The translations under genes and the position numbers were made by a program. Below the pieces are notes generated by a model. That model was not told the DNA's origin, ran no database searches, and saw nothing but the letters and a program-made list of their open reading frames with translations. Positions 37,341 to 48,050 of a stretch of 64,000 nt of DNA are shown here, one piece after another. The DNA lies in assembly GCA_964422615.1 (NCBI GenBank), contig CAYRBJ010000003.1, positions 62,001 to 126,000 of the forward strand, given 5' to 3'. The stretch's first letter is position 1. Each line of letters opens with the position of its first letter. Source of the stretch: DATLWN01 sp964422615 (GTDB taxonomy: Bacteria > Pseudomonadota > Zetaproteobacteria > Mariprofundales > Mariprofundaceae).

Positions 37341-38513
37341 ATGAACGCGGATTCGGTCGTGTATATCATGTTCCTGATTTTCTTCGGGGCAGCGGTCATG
37401 GCAACGCTGGCCATGATGGCTCGCCAGGCCATGCTGGTCAGCTACATCGTGCTTGGCATCGCTCTCGGTCCGGCTGTACTCGGCTGGGTGGGGGATGCCC
37501 ATTTGATCCAGCAGTTCTCGGATATCGGCATCCTGTTCCTGCTGTTCCTGCTCGGCCTGAATCTGCCGCCGCAGAAATTGGTCGGCCTGATGCGGGAAAC
37601 GACCATCGTTACAGTCGTCAGCGCCGCCGTACTGGCGGCGATCGGGGCGCTGCTGTCCCACGCGTTCGGCTATTCCTGGTTTGAATCGATGGTGATCGGT
37701 ACAGCCCTGATGTTTTCAAGCACCATCATCGGCATCAAGCTGCTGCCGACCACGGTGCTGCATCACCGCCACACCGGTGAAATCATCATCAGTATCCTGC
37801 TGCTGCAGGATCTGTTGGCCATCTTCGTGCTGCTGCTGATCCGTCCGGCTTCCGGGGAGGGAGCCATGTCATGGTGGGCGTTTATCCGTCCGCTCGTCAG
37901 TTTCCCGGCCCTGTATCTGGTGGCATGGGCGTTGGAACGGCTGGTGATCATCCGTCTGCTGCGCCGTTTCGACAAAATCCAGGAATACATGTTCCTGTTG
38001 GCCATTGGCTGGTGTCTCGGTATGGCGGAACTGGCGCACGCGCTCCACCTGTCACGGGAGATCGGCGCCTTTGTCGCCGGCGTGGTCATGGCCAACAGTC
38101 CTGTTGCCCAGTTTATCGCCGAGCAGTTGAAAACGCTGCGTGACTTCTTCCTGGTCATTTTCTTCTTTTCAGTCGGTGCCGGCTTCCATCCGGAAAGCCT
38201 GAACGGGATATGGCTGCCAGCCGTGATGCTGGCGGCGATAGCCCTGACGCTGAAGCCATTGCTGTTCGCGCTGTTGATGCGCCGGGAAGGGGAGGCACGG
38301 CCGATCGCCCAAGAGGTCGGTGTACGCCTGGGACAGATGAGCGAGTTCTCCATCCTGATCGCCATCCTGGCCATGGATAGGCATCGCATCGGCACGAATG
38401 CCGCCATGCTGATCCAACTGGCGACGATCCTGACTTTTATCGTATCACCCTATGTGACGATCCTGCGCTATCCGACGCCGGTGGCCATCTCCGACCGACT
38501 GCGCCGAGACTAG
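37341..38513 (+). CDS. CPA2-family monovalent cation:proton antiporter
   Basis: 390 residues, 12 or so membrane segments. The Na+/H+ exchanger domain is typical: ARQAMLVSYIVLGIALGP, LFLLFLLGLNLPP, FSSTIIGIKLL and the helix with LLLQDLLAIFVLL carrying the ion-binding aspartate (in LQDLLA). It ends soon after the last membrane helix, so it lacks the TrkA-N nucleotide domain of KefB/KefC. It moves K+ or Na+ against protons; the ion cannot be told from sequence. Its stop overlaps that of gloB on the opposite strand. Confidence 0.88.
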   Translation: MNADSVVYIMFLIFFGAAVMATLAMMARQAMLVSYIVLGIALGPAVLGWVGDAHLIQQFSDIGILFLLFLLGLNLPPQKLVGLMRETTIVTVVSAAVLAAIGALLSHAFGYSWFESMVIGTALMFSSTIIGIKLLPTTVLHHRHTGEIIISILLLQDLLAIFVLLLIRPASGEGAMSWWAFIRPLVSFPALYLVAWALERLVIIRLLRRFDKIQEYMFLLAIGWCLGMAELAHALHLSREIGAFVAGVVMANSPVAQFIAEQLKTLRDFFLVIFFFSVGAGFHPESLNGIWLPAVMLAAIALTLKPLLFALLMRREGEARPIAQEVGVRLGQMSEFSILIAILAMDRHRIGTNAAMLIQLATILTFIVSPYVTILRYPTPVAISDRLRRD

Positions 38514-39313
38514 GCCCTGTCCTTTCGGGTCCGAATGTCCGTGAATACCGCCAGCGCCTCGCCGGCTGTACCAGCGGCTGTGGCGGCGTAGGCAGTACAA
38601 AACGATGGCGACAGCGGCCGCAGGAAGGGATTGGTGGCCAGCTCAAGGCCGATGGTCGATGGGATGGTCGGCATATTGTCCATGCGCGTACGCGTATCCC
38701 GCGAGATGCGCTCGGCCAGTGCGGGATTGTCGGCATCGACGGTGCGTGCGAATCTGAGATTGCTCAGTGTATATTCATGGGCGCAATACACCCTTGTTGC
38801 GGCCGGCAACCGCGCGAGCTTCTGCAGACTTTCCCACATCTGGGCAGGGCTTCCCTCGAACAGGCGCCCGCAGCCGCCACCGAACAGGGTGTCGCCGCAA
38901 AACAGCGCATCCGCGATAACGTAGGCGATATGACCCCGCGTATGTCCGGGCACTTCCAACACACGCACCGGCAGGCTGCCCAGCGTGAAGCCGGAATCCT
39001 CGTCCACCATGATGTCGATGCCGGGGATGCGTGCGGCATCGCTCCGGGCGCCGACGATTTGGCAGCCGTACCGCTCCTTCAGTTTCAGGTTGGCTCCGGT
39101 ATGATCCCAGTGATGATGCGTGTTCAGCACATGCGTGGGTGAAAGTCCCAGCTCGGAACAGGCGGCCTCGACCGGTGCGGCTTCGGCCGGATCGATCACG
39201 GCCACGGCGCCTTCTTTGCCTTGATGGTCTTGAGATTCAATCAGGTAAATATAATTATCGTTAAGCGCCGGAAGCTGGTGCACGGTAAAGCCGGCATGCC
39301 GATAAGACCACAT
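38510..39313 (-). CDS. gloB: hydroxyacylglutathione hydrolase (glyoxalase II)
   Basis: 267 residues. It hydrolyses S-lactoylglutathione to lactate and glutathione in methylglyoxal detoxification. The metallo-beta-lactamase motif is HHHWDH (in THHHWDHTG), with GHTRGHIAY and GDTLFGGGCGRLFEGS downstream; the C-terminal glutathione-binding domain has YCAHEYTLSNLRFA. Use of glutathione fits the GFA gene at the window start. It is divergent from the CDF gene with only 35 bases between start codons. Confidence 0.95.
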   Translation of the reverse strand: MWSYRHAGFTVHQLPALNDNYIYLIESQDHQGKEGAVAVIDPAEAAPVEAACSELGLSPTHVLNTHHHWDHTGANLKLKERYGCQIVGARSDAARIPGIDIMVDEDSGFTLGSLPVRVLEVPGHTRGHIAYVIADALFCGDTLFGGGCGRLFEGSPAQMWESLQKLARLPAATRVYCAHEYTLSNLRFARTVDADNPALAERISRDTRTRMDNMPTIPSTIGLELATNPFLRPLSPSFCTAYAATAAGTAGEALAVFTDIRTRKDRA

Positions 39314-39348
39314 GGGCCTACACTAGCATGCCGACAAGGGGAGGGAAC

Positions 39349-40395
39349 ATGGCTGTACAAGGATCGGTACGGGCGGTGCTGACGGCGGCAGCATCGAACG
39401 GTCTGGTGACGCTGGCAAAATTCATCGGTTTCGCCTTTTCCGGTTCCAGCGCCCTGTTGGCCGAGGCCGTACACTCCCTGGCCGATACGGCGAACCAGTC
39501 ACTGCTACTGCTGGGCTTGCGCCGCTCGGCCCGCAAGGCCGACGAGCAGCATCATTTCGGCTACGGTCAGGAGCGATATTTCTGGAATCTCGTATCCGCC
39601 GTCACCATCTTTTTCATCGGCTGCGTCTATACCGTGATGCACGCCATCGGACAGCTGCAATCCGAGCATGTGCCGAGCATCAGCTGGCTGGCCTTCGGCA
39701 TCGTCGGCCTGGCCTTCGTCGTCGAGGGCTACTCCCTGCTCGTGGCACTGGGCGAATTCAACAAGCAGCGCAAAAGGGCTGGGGCTGGGTTTTTCGCCTT
39801 CATCGGCGAAACGCGCGATCCCACAACACTGGCCGTGCTCGTCGAAGATACGGTGGCGGTATTCGGCCTGCTGCTGGCACTGGCCGGCATGGGACTGGCA
39901 GTTTGGACCGGTTCAGAAGTTTTCGATGCGGTGGCAGCCATCCTGATCGGCCTGTTGATGGGTGGGCTGGCCATACTACTGGCTACGCTGAACAAGCGCT
40001 TTTTGATCGACACCGCCGATCCGCATCTGGATGAAAGTGCACGCGCTTTATGGCAGGCGGATGAACGCATCACGCATGTGGAACGGATCAACAGCATCGT
40101 GCTGTCGCCGGAGGAAACCCTGCTGATGGCCGAGGTGCAGGTGCGTGAAGATGCCGTGTTCGCCGGCTTGAATGCACCCCAGATCGAGGGGGCGGTAACG
40201 ATGATCCGGCACCTGCACGAGCTGCGCCGCGGCATGGAGGACGAGGTGCGCCGGGCCATGCCGCGCGCCCGTCATATCTTCATCGAGTTCGTGGGCCTGG
40301 CGGATCGGAAAAACCATGACGAAATCAGGGTGGCAACTCCGGACCAGTCGTCTACACTCGCAGACACCCCGGCCATCGATAAACAAAGGAGCTAA
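39349..40395 (+). CDS. cation diffusion facilitator family transporter
   Basis: 348 residues. CDF proteins export divalent metals (Zn2+, Fe2+, Co2+, Mn2+) in exchange for protons. The N-terminal half has about six membrane segments with the signature SSALLAEAVHSLADTANQ, and a DxxxA-type region in LVEDTVAVFGLL, followed by a C-terminal cytoplasmic domain (from about residue 215). The ATG at 39349 has GGGGAGGG upstream; one at 39328 does not. The metal is not predictable. It precedes a peroxiredoxin gene by only three bases. Confidence 0.87.
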   Translation: MAVQGSVRAVLTAAASNGLVTLAKFIGFAFSGSSALLAEAVHSLADTANQSLLLLGLRRSARKADEQHHFGYGQERYFWNLVSAVTIFFIGCVYTVMHAIGQLQSEHVPSISWLAFGIVGLAFVVEGYSLLVALGEFNKQRKRAGAGFFAFIGETRDPTTLAVLVEDTVAVFGLLLALAGMGLAVWTGSEVFDAVAAILIGLLMGGLAILLATLNKRFLIDTADPHLDESARALWQADERITHVERINSIVLSPEETLLMAEVQVREDAVFAGLNAPQIEGAVTMIRHLHELRRGMEDEVRRAMPRARHIFIEFVGLADRKNHDEIRVATPDQSSTLADTPAIDKQRS

Positions 40396-40398
40396 ATC

Positions 40399-40998
40399 AT
40401 GAGTGTACTGGTAGGCAAGTCCGCCCCCGATTTTACCGCTGCAGCGGTCTTGGCGGACGGCAGCATCAAAGAGGATTTCAAACTGTCGGATTACAAGGGC
40501 AAGTACGTGGTACTGTTCTTCCATCCGCTGGATTTCACCTTCGTCTGCCCCACTGAGTTGATCGCCTTTGATCACCGCATCAAGGAATTCGAGTCGCGGG
40601 GCGTGCAGGTGATCGGCTGCTCGATCGATTCCCAGTTCACGCATGTCGCCTGGCGCAATACGCCCGTGGATCAGGGTGGCATCGGTCCGGTGGGTTACCC
40701 GCTGGTGGCCGATGTCAAGCATGACGTATGCAGCGCCTACGACGTGGAATCCGAAGGCGGCGTTGCCTTCCGCGGCTCGTTTCTGATCGACCAGCAGGGC
40801 ATCGTGCGCCATCAGGTGGTCAACGATCTGCCGCTTGGCCGCAACATCGACGAAATGCTGCGCATGGTGGATGCACTGCAATACACCGAGAAGCACGGCG
40901 AGGTCTGCCCGGCCGGCTGGCACAAGGGCGAGAAGGCCATGGTGCCGGACGCCAAGGGCGTGGCCTCATATCTTGCCGAGCAAAGCGGCAAACTGTAA
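40399..40998 (+). CDS. typical 2-Cys peroxiredoxin
   Basis: 199 residues of the AhpC/Prx1 class. It reduces hydrogen and organic peroxides. The peroxidatic cysteine is C50 in FTFVCPTEL and the resolving cysteine is C170 in GEVCPAGW. The tail with WHKGEKAM fits the Prx1 type more than short AhpC. No ahpF is nearby, so thioredoxin is a likely reductant. It may be co-transcribed with the CDF gene, which would link metal and peroxide control. A strong terminator follows. Confidence 0.94.
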   Translation: MSVLVGKSAPDFTAAAVLADGSIKEDFKLSDYKGKYVVLFFHPLDFTFVCPTELIAFDHRIKEFESRGVQVIGCSIDSQFTHVAWRNTPVDQGGIGPVGYPLVADVKHDVCSAYDVESEGGVAFRGSFLIDQQGIVRHQVVNDLPLGRNIDEMLRMVDALQYTEKHGEVCPAGWHKGEKAMVPDAKGVASYLAEQSGKL

Positions 40999-41018
40999 TC
41001 CGATCAACAATTGCATCG

Positions 41019-41050
41019 CGGCCCCGGTCCTCCGGGGCCGTCGTATTTTC
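41019..41050 (+). terminator. rho-independent terminator after the peroxiredoxin gene
   Basis: A perfect 9-bp GC-rich stem, CGGCCCCGG (41019-41027) with CCGGGGCCG (41032-41040), a TCCT loop, then TCGTATTTTCT. It lies 21 bases after the stop codon. Confidence 0.85.
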
Positions 41051-41147
41051 TCCCCTTGGCCCGGCTCTGCTGGTGTCCTACCATGGCCGGCGATTCTTCC
41101 CATTCCTGCCGATCCTATCGGTCGACAACGCACGGAGGCTATAAGGC

Positions 41148-43823
41148 ATGAACCCAACGCGCATTCGCTCCATGTTGATGATCATGATGCTGGCGATCAT
41201 CCCGTCAGTGGCGCAGGCGACGCCGCGCATCACGGGATCCGATCTTACCGTGGTTCGGGAGAAGCTAGCCAACGGCCTTGAGGTCATCGTCGTCAGGAAT
41301 CCACTGGCTCCCGTGGTCAATACGATGTTGAATTACCGCGTCGGTTCCAATGAGGCGCCGAAGGGCTTCCCCGGCACGGCGCATGCGCTGGAGCACATGA
41401 TGTTCCGCGGCAGCCCCGGCATCACCGAGCACCAACTGGCGGTGATCAGCGCCAGCCTGGGTGGGGCGTCCAATGCGGACACACAGCAGATGGTCACCCA
41501 GTATTTCTATACCGTGCCGGCCGATGACCTGGACGTGGCATTACGCATCGAGTCCAGCCGTATGCGCGCCATTACCGGAGGCGAGAAGGGCTGGAAGGAT
41601 GAGCGCGGCGCCATCGAGCAGGAAGTGGCAATGGACATGTCCAACCCGGAATACGTGATGTTCAGTAAGTTACTGAAATCGATGTTCAAGGGCACGCCGT
41701 ACGCCCATGATGCGCTGGGCACACGGCCGTCCTTCAACAAAACGACCTGGAAGATGCTCAAACACTTCCACGATACCTGGTATGCGCCGAACAACGCCGT
41801 ACTCATTATCGTTGGCGATGTTGATCCGACCCATACTCTCGCCCTGGTCAAGAAGCGCTTCGGCAACATCCCGGCCAAAGAACTGCCGGCCAGACCTACC
41901 ATCCACCTGCAGCCAGTCAAATCAGAGATATTGCACCTGACCACGGACCGGCCGTATGGCTTCTCCGTCATCGCCTTCCGCATGCCCGGATGGAATAATC
42001 GCCGCGATTACGCAGCCTCCGAGATCCTGGCCGATGTGCTGGCCAGCCAGCGTGGGCGCCTGTACGGGTTGGTGCCAGACGGCAAGGCGCTGTTCACCGA
42101 CTTCTCACTGGATACGCTGCCGGAATCCGGCCTCGGCTACGCCGTCGCCGGCTTTCCCAAGGGGGGTGACGCCAAAGCGCTGCTGAAATCCGTGCGCGCA
42201 GTGCTGCGCCATGTGCAGCATCACGTGCCGGCCGATCTCGTGGAGGCGGCCAAGCGGCACGAAATTGCAAGTCTGGAGTTCAGCAAGAACTCAATTCAAG
42301 GCCTCGCCTATCTATGGTCGCAAGCTGTGGTAGAAGGACGCCACTCGCCCCAGGATGACATCGATGCCATCCGTGCCGTGACGGCCAAGGATGTGGAGCG
42401 CGTTGCCCGCAAGTACCTGGATCAGCACCATGCAATCACGGCAATCCTGACCCCGAATGCCTCAGGCAAACCCGTGTCCTCGAAGGGCTTCGGAGGCAAG
42501 GAATCCTTCGGTAAACCTCCGAAACATAGCGTGAAGCTGCCGGCATGGGCCGAGAAGGCGGTCAACCGCTTGGAATTGCCCGTCTCGACGATCAAGCCGA
42601 CCGTCTACCGGCTGGCCAATGGCCTGGAATTGATCGTGCAACCGGAGCATATCAGCAAGACGGTCAGCATCTATGGCCATATTCGCAACCGGCCGGTGAT
42701 GGAGGTGCCCAAAGGCAAAGAGGGGGTGGATGAGGTGCTGGATCAGCTGCTCTCCTTCGGCACCACCAGGCTAAACCGCCTGGCCTTCCAGAAGGCCTTG
42801 GACGACATCAGTGCCAACGAATCGGCCGGCACCGACTTCAGCGTCGAGGTACCCGTCGCGCACATGAAGCGCGGCGTGCAACTGCTGGCCGACAACGAGT
42901 TGAGCCCGGCGCTTCCGAAGCACGCCTTTGAGATCATCAAGCGGCAGGTTGCCTCCGAGGTCGCAGGCCGGCTGCACAGCCCGGATTACCTGGCCACGCG
43001 CAGCCTGTTGAAGGGCGTGTATCCGAAGGACGATCCGACGCTGCGTCATGCCACGCCGAAGACGGTGTCGGCGCTGAGCTTGGCCGACGTCAAAAACTAT
43101 TACCACAAGGTCTTCCGCCCAGATCTGACGGCCATCGTCGTCATCGGCGACGTACAGCCCAAACAGGCCCGCAAGCTGATTACCCGCTACTTCGGGGACT
43201 GGAAGGCGCATGGCCCGAAGCCTCCCACGCTGCTGCCCCCTGTGGGACCAAACAAGCCAACCGAAACGACGGTGCCGGATGTCAGCCGCGTTCAAGATAA
43301 GGTGACAACGGCCGAGACCGTGGGCGTGCGCCTGTCCGATCCGGATTACCATGTACTCGTGCTCGGCAATCATGTATTCGGCGGCGATTCCTTCGCCACC
43401 CGTCTGTACCGGGCCCTGCGGGTAAATACCGGCCTGGTCTATTACGTGTACACGGGCTTCCAGGTCAGCCAGAGTCGCGGCCTGTTCATGGTTGAGTACG
43501 CCTGTGATCCACCGAATGTGTCCAAGGTGCACGAAATCATCGTGCGCGAGCTAAAGACGATGCGCTCGAGTCCGGTTAGCGCCGCCGAACTTCGCCGGGC
43601 CAAGGCGCTTCTGCTGCGCCGCATCCCGCTCGAAGAAGCCAGCGAGGGACGCATCGCCAAAGGCCTGCTGTTCCGTGCCACGCACGACCTGCCGCTGGAC
43701 GAGCCCATGCGGGCGGCGCACCAGTACGTGAAGACGACGGCGGGGGAGGTACAGGCAGCCTATGCCAAGTACATCCGACCGAATGATCTGGTGCAGGTGG
43801 TGCAGGGACCGACGCCACATTAA
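41148..43823 (+). CDS. M16 family zinc metalloprotease, two fused M16 halves
   Basis: 891 residues with an N-terminal signal peptide (about residues 1-24, VAQA), so it is periplasmic. The first M16 domain has the inverted zinc motif HALEH (H79, E82, H83) and the downstream glutamate in EQEVAMDMSNPEY. The second M16 half (about residues 450-880) lacks the HxxEH and keeps the fold only, as in PqqL-like and mitochondrial-type proteases. Such proteins cut small peptides. The substrate is unknown. The gene stands alone after the peroxiredoxin terminator with GGAGG upstream. Confidence 0.88.
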   Translation: MNPTRIRSMLMIMMLAIIPSVAQATPRITGSDLTVVREKLANGLEVIVVRNPLAPVVNTMLNYRVGSNEAPKGFPGTAHALEHMMFRGSPGITEHQLAVISASLGGASNADTQQMVTQYFYTVPADDLDVALRIESSRMRAITGGEKGWKDERGAIEQEVAMDMSNPEYVMFSKLLKSMFKGTPYAHDALGTRPSFNKTTWKMLKHFHDTWYAPNNAVLIIVGDVDPTHTLALVKKRFGNIPAKELPARPTIHLQPVKSEILHLTTDRPYGFSVIAFRMPGWNNRRDYAASEILADVLASQRGRLYGLVPDGKALFTDFSLDTLPESGLGYAVAGFPKGGDAKALLKSVRAVLRHVQHHVPADLVEAAKRHEIASLEFSKNSIQGLAYLWSQAVVEGRHSPQDDIDAIRAVTAKDVERVARKYLDQHHAITAILTPNASGKPVSSKGFGGKESFGKPPKHSVKLPAWAEKAVNRLELPVSTIKPTVYRLANGLELIVQPEHISKTVSIYGHIRNRPVMEVPKGKEGVDEVLDQLLSFGTTRLNRLAFQKALDDISANESAGTDFSVEVPVAHMKRGVQLLADNELSPALPKHAFEIIKRQVASEVAGRLHSPDYLATRSLLKGVYPKDDPTLRHATPKTVSALSLADVKNYYHKVFRPDLTAIVVIGDVQPKQARKLITRYFGDWKAHGPKPPTLLPPVGPNKPTETTVPDVSRVQDKVTTAETVGVRLSDPDYHVLVLGNHVFGGDSFATRLYRALRVNTGLVYYVYTGFQVSQSRGLFMVEYACDPPNVSKVHEIIVRELKTMRSSPVSAAELRRAKALLLRRIPLEEASEGRIAKGLLFRATHDLPLDEPMRAAHQYVKTTAGEVQAAYAKYIRPNDLVQVVQGPTPH

Positions 43824-43862
43824 GTACCCCGAGTTCTAGGACGGGTTGGTCTCTGTTGTGGA

Positions 43863-45668
43863 TCAGAGCTTACGGATTCGATCGTTCGGATCGGAATAGT
43901 AGGTGTAATGGTTACCTTTTCCCTTCGCACGATACATGGCCTGATCCGCTCGCTGGATCAGGATGTCCGCATCCATGCCATCGTCGGGGAATAGACTGAT
44001 GCCTATGCTGCCGCCGACTTGCAAGACCTGTTGATCAATGGGAAAGGGCTGCGTGATACCATTCAGGATTTTTTCAACCACGGCATCAACGTCCTTTATT
44101 TCCTGAAGATTCATTAGCAGAATGACAAACTCATCACCGCCGAACCGGGAAACGATATCACTGTCCCGCACAGTCAGTTTTAGGTTCTGGGCAATTGCCT
44201 GCAACAGCCGATCGCCCGCCTCGTGACCGAGTGAATCGTTAATCTCCTTGAAATCGTCCAGGTCGATGAACAGAAGCGCGAACCTGAGCACCCGGCGATT
44301 GGCCTGGCCGATGATGAATGAAAGACGATCATACAGAAATGCGCGGTTGGGAAGCTGAGTAAGCTGGTCATGATGGGCCATATTCTGAAGGCGAAATTCC
44401 GTCTGCTTGGCCTCAATGGCAATGCCAGCAATATTTGCCGCCGCCATGGTGATCTGCAAATCAGATTTGCTGGGTGTATATGGGGTATTGTGATAGATCG
44501 CCAAGGTGCCCAGTACACGGCCGAATGTGTTGCGCACCGGCGTTGACCAGCAAGAGCGCAGATTATGACTGAGTGCCAGTTCCCGGTAATGTTCCCAACG
44601 AGGATTGGTCGCGATATCTTCGGCAACCACCGTCGTGTTCCGGTAGGCGGCGGTGCCGCAGCTGCCGACTTCTGAGCCGATTTCCGCGTCTTGCAGAGCG
44701 TTGTTGTACGCTTCGGGTAGACTTGGTGCCGATACGGTGGACAACCTCTTACCCTCCTCATCGAGCGTCAGGATCGAGCTCATGCCTCCCTGCAGCTGTT
44801 TCTCCACAACGGCATTCAGATTGCTCAGGATCACGGGCAAGGCTTCCCCATGCGCCAGCATCTCCAGCAAGTGGTTGTAATCGTTAAGCTGCTCCTCCCT
44901 GTTGGCACGGCGACTGACTTCGTGCTGCAGGTCCCCGACGAGACTGGCCGAGTGCTGCTGCTCCATGGTCAGTTTGTTGATGAGGTCGAGATTGGCAAAC
45001 CGTAGAAGAAAGGTTTCGCGCAAGATCTTACCCGAATGCATAACACTGAGAGTCAGGATGGCCGCATACAGAATGGCCAGCACCGCCATCGAGGTCGGAA
45101 ACGCCGTATTTTCGTTGAAAACCCAGATGACGAATGAAAAGCAGATAGGTACGACAAATGCCAGATAACTTGAGAGTACAGCACTGCTGGTCGAACTTGA
45201 CCCGGCCATCATCCCGCCCAAGACGAAAATGATGAATATCCAGTATTCGATCGGCAAGCTCTTGGGTAGGACCCATATGAGCGCTCCCCAAACCAGACCA
45301 GCCATCAAAATGCCGATGAAATAGCGCAGATACCAGCCAATTCCTTCAAGATGCTGCTCTTCGCTGGCATGCACGAATTTTCTGTACGACATATATCGCA
45401 GCACACTGATGATCAGCAGGGCAAGCGCCCACCCGATCAGATGCGTCGGAACAGCTTGATTCCAGATCACCAGCAGCATCACCATGGCAACGCCGCCCGA
45501 TGCCAGCAGAGCCATGGGTAAGCGCTTATATAAGCTCCCTGTCAGAAACTGGTGGACATCGTGCTCCTTAAGCTCCGGCAGGATATCGGCAGATGACGAC
45601 GACGTTACTGGCATGTCTCTGATGAACCCCTGATCCTGAAAACTGAACCCGAGCGTTGATCCGGTCAA
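43863..45668 (-). CDS. membrane-anchored GAF-GGDEF diguanylate cyclase
   Basis: 601 residues. The N-terminal third (about residues 50-220) has seven or so membrane segments, resembling MASE-type sensor regions. A short coiled coil follows, then a GAF domain (about 265-415, with VGSCGTAAYRN and DIATNPRWEHYR) and a C-terminal GGDEF domain with an intact FGGDEF active site. It would make cyclic di-GMP in response to a membrane or GAF signal. The start is uncertain: TTG at 45666-45668 with GAGAAG upstream, or ATG 18 codons later. It is the only intact c-di-GMP enzyme gene in the window. Confidence 0.9.
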   Translation of the reverse strand: MTGSTLGFSFQDQGFIRDMPVTSSSSADILPELKEHDVHQFLTGSLYKRLPMALLASGGVAMVMLLVIWNQAVPTHLIGWALALLIISVLRYMSYRKFVHASEEQHLEGIGWYLRYFIGILMAGLVWGALIWVLPKSLPIEYWIFIIFVLGGMMAGSSSTSSAVLSSYLAFVVPICFSFVIWVFNENTAFPTSMAVLAILYAAILTLSVMHSGKILRETFLLRFANLDLINKLTMEQQHSASLVGDLQHEVSRRANREEQLNDYNHLLEMLAHGEALPVILSNLNAVVEKQLQGGMSSILTLDEEGKRLSTVSAPSLPEAYNNALQDAEIGSEVGSCGTAAYRNTTVVAEDIATNPRWEHYRELALSHNLRSCWSTPVRNTFGRVLGTLAIYHNTPYTPSKSDLQITMAAANIAGIAIEAKQTEFRLQNMAHHDQLTQLPNRAFLYDRLSFIIGQANRRVLRFALLFIDLDDFKEINDSLGHEAGDRLLQAIAQNLKLTVRDSDIVSRFGGDEFVILLMNLQEIKDVDAVVEKILNGITQPFPIDQQVLQVGGSIGISLFPDDGMDADILIQRADQAMYRAKGKGNHYTYYSDPNDRIRKL

Positions 45669-46099
45669 ACGACTTCTCTTTCATTCGACGGTGGGGTGGG
45701 GCACAGTGAAAACCCATGTGCTTACCCGAGCTCGCCGGTGCATTGCTGCTGTTGTATAATTAAAAAGAATCCGCCGTTGTTCGCTTGCGCTACGCTCTCA
45801 CTGTCTATCTGCGAATGTGATTAAATAATGCCATACGAAAAAACGTCAACTGACACGTTGGATTTCACGCGTCTTGGCAATCTGCTATCAGACGCCGACC
45901 GATGACCTGATGGAATATCTGGAGGGTGGCATTTTGGCCCCCCAGCCCCAATTACATAACGTCGCATAATGTATATTATGTAAATATACATCAGGTTCAA
46001 CCGAGAGCTAGGTAAATACTATTTATTATAAAAAACAATATATTAAAGAATATAATTAATGTTCTGTGTAAGCATGCAGGAAGTGTCGCCCTACCCGGT
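45669..46099. other. 431-bp gap, AT-rich towards 46060, no gene seen
   Basis: The stretch between the export operon and the diguanylate cyclase gene holds no frame that I can support. Bases 45955-46065 are far richer in A and T than the flanks (46021-46062 are almost only A and T). It includes a dyad at 45969-45991. A 25-codon frame from 45828 has no ribosome site. It may hold the promoter of the diguanylate cyclase gene, or be a remnant of an insertion. Confidence 0.6.
45969..45991. repeat. AT-rich dyad ATGTATAT-N7-ATATACAT
   Basis: Perfect 8-bp arms (45969-45976 and 45984-45991) in the AT-rich gap. A second, overlapping dyad, CATAAT-GTAT-ATTATG, covers 45965-45980. Upstream of the diguanylate cyclase gene and downstream of the export operon, it could be an operator or a bidirectional terminator without a T-run. 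Confidence 0.45.
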
Positions 46100-47319
46100 T
46101 CATCCCTGATACCTCAGGGCATCGATCGGACGCATGCGCGAAGCCTTGTGCGCCGGATACAGTCCGAAAAAGATGCCGACGGCTACGGAAACGCCGAACG
46201 CCAGGATGACCGGTGACGAACTGATCAGGGTCCAGATATTGAACATGCGATGTGCAAGCAACGACAGGCCAATACCACCGACAATACCGATGATGCCCCC
46301 GGAGACCGTGATGATCACCGATTCCATCAGAAACTGCAGCATGATATCGGCACGCCTGGCCCCGAGCGCCATCCGTATGCCGATCTCCCTCGTGCGCTCT
46401 GTAACGGATACCATCATGATGTTCATGATGCCGATACCACCTACAAATAAGGATATGGAGGCGATCGCACCCAGCAGTATCGACAGCATGCCGGTGATTT
46501 TTGTCGCGGTCTCAGTCACCTCGGCCATATTGGTCACCGTAAAATCGTCCTGTGCATGTTCGCCCAGATGATGTCGCTGCCTGAGCAGCAGTTCGATGTT
46601 TCGCTGCAGGGAGCTCATCACACTGTCGCTTTTGGCCTGCACCAGAATGAAGGCAACCGTGCCCTGGAACTGCGTACCGAACAACTGCCTTTGCGCGGTT
46701 CTCAACGGTACGATGATGGTGTCGTCCTGGCTGCGCCCATCCAGGGTCTGCCCCTTGACGCTCAGCAGCCCGATCACACGGAACGGCGATTGCTTGATGC
46801 GGATCACCTGACCGACCGGGTCGTCGATCCCGAACAGTTGCGTGGCGACATCCTGGCCGATCAAGGCCACGCGCATGCCGCCCTGAATCTCGGACTCGGT
46901 GAAATCGCGTCCCTCGGCCAGATCCCAGTTGCGAATGCGCAGAAAATTGGCGTTGGTGCCGACAGCACTGGTGCTCCAGTTGTTCGGTCCGTAGATCACC
47001 TGCACACCCCCCGTCACCATCGGGGCCGTCATCAGCGTACCCGGCAGCTGCGCAATGGCCTGGGCGTCCATCTCGGTCAGCGTCGGTGTTCCCCCCGCTC
47101 CCATGCGTACACCACCCTGGGTACGGGAGCCGGAGCGTACGATGAGCAGGTTCGATCCCATGGATCGGATCGAATCGGTGACCTGTTTCTGTGTCCCCTC
47201 ACCGACGGATACCATCAGCACCACCGCCGCCACGCCGATGATGATGCCCAGGGCAGTCAGGAAGGTGCGCAGGCGGTTGGCCGCCATCGCCTGCAGTGCC
47301 TCGCCCAGCAGGGATAGAA

Positions 47320-47323
<4 letters not shown>
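46100..47323 (-). CDS. MacB-type ABC transporter permease
   Basis: 407 residues. It has one N-terminal membrane helix (about 20-40), a large periplasmic domain, and three C-terminal helices with the FtsX-type core, including IMNIMMVSVTERTREIGIRMALGARR. In E. coli MacB the ATPase is fused at the N-terminus; here it is a separate gene overlapping by four bases. With the adaptor and TolC-like genes upstream it would form a tripartite efflux pump for macrolides, peptides or other envelope compounds. Confidence 0.93.
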
Positions 47324-48042
<719 letters not shown>

Positions 48043-48050
48043 GGGGTCCG

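Noticed and set aside
39240..39265. A Fur-box-like AT-rich stretch near AATATAATTATCGTTAA
   Set aside because: It lies inside the gloB coding region near its start and matches the Fur consensus only in part.
45828..45905. A 25-codon frame in the AT-rich gap
   Set aside because: No ribosome site, no hydrophobic or other feature, no recognised family.
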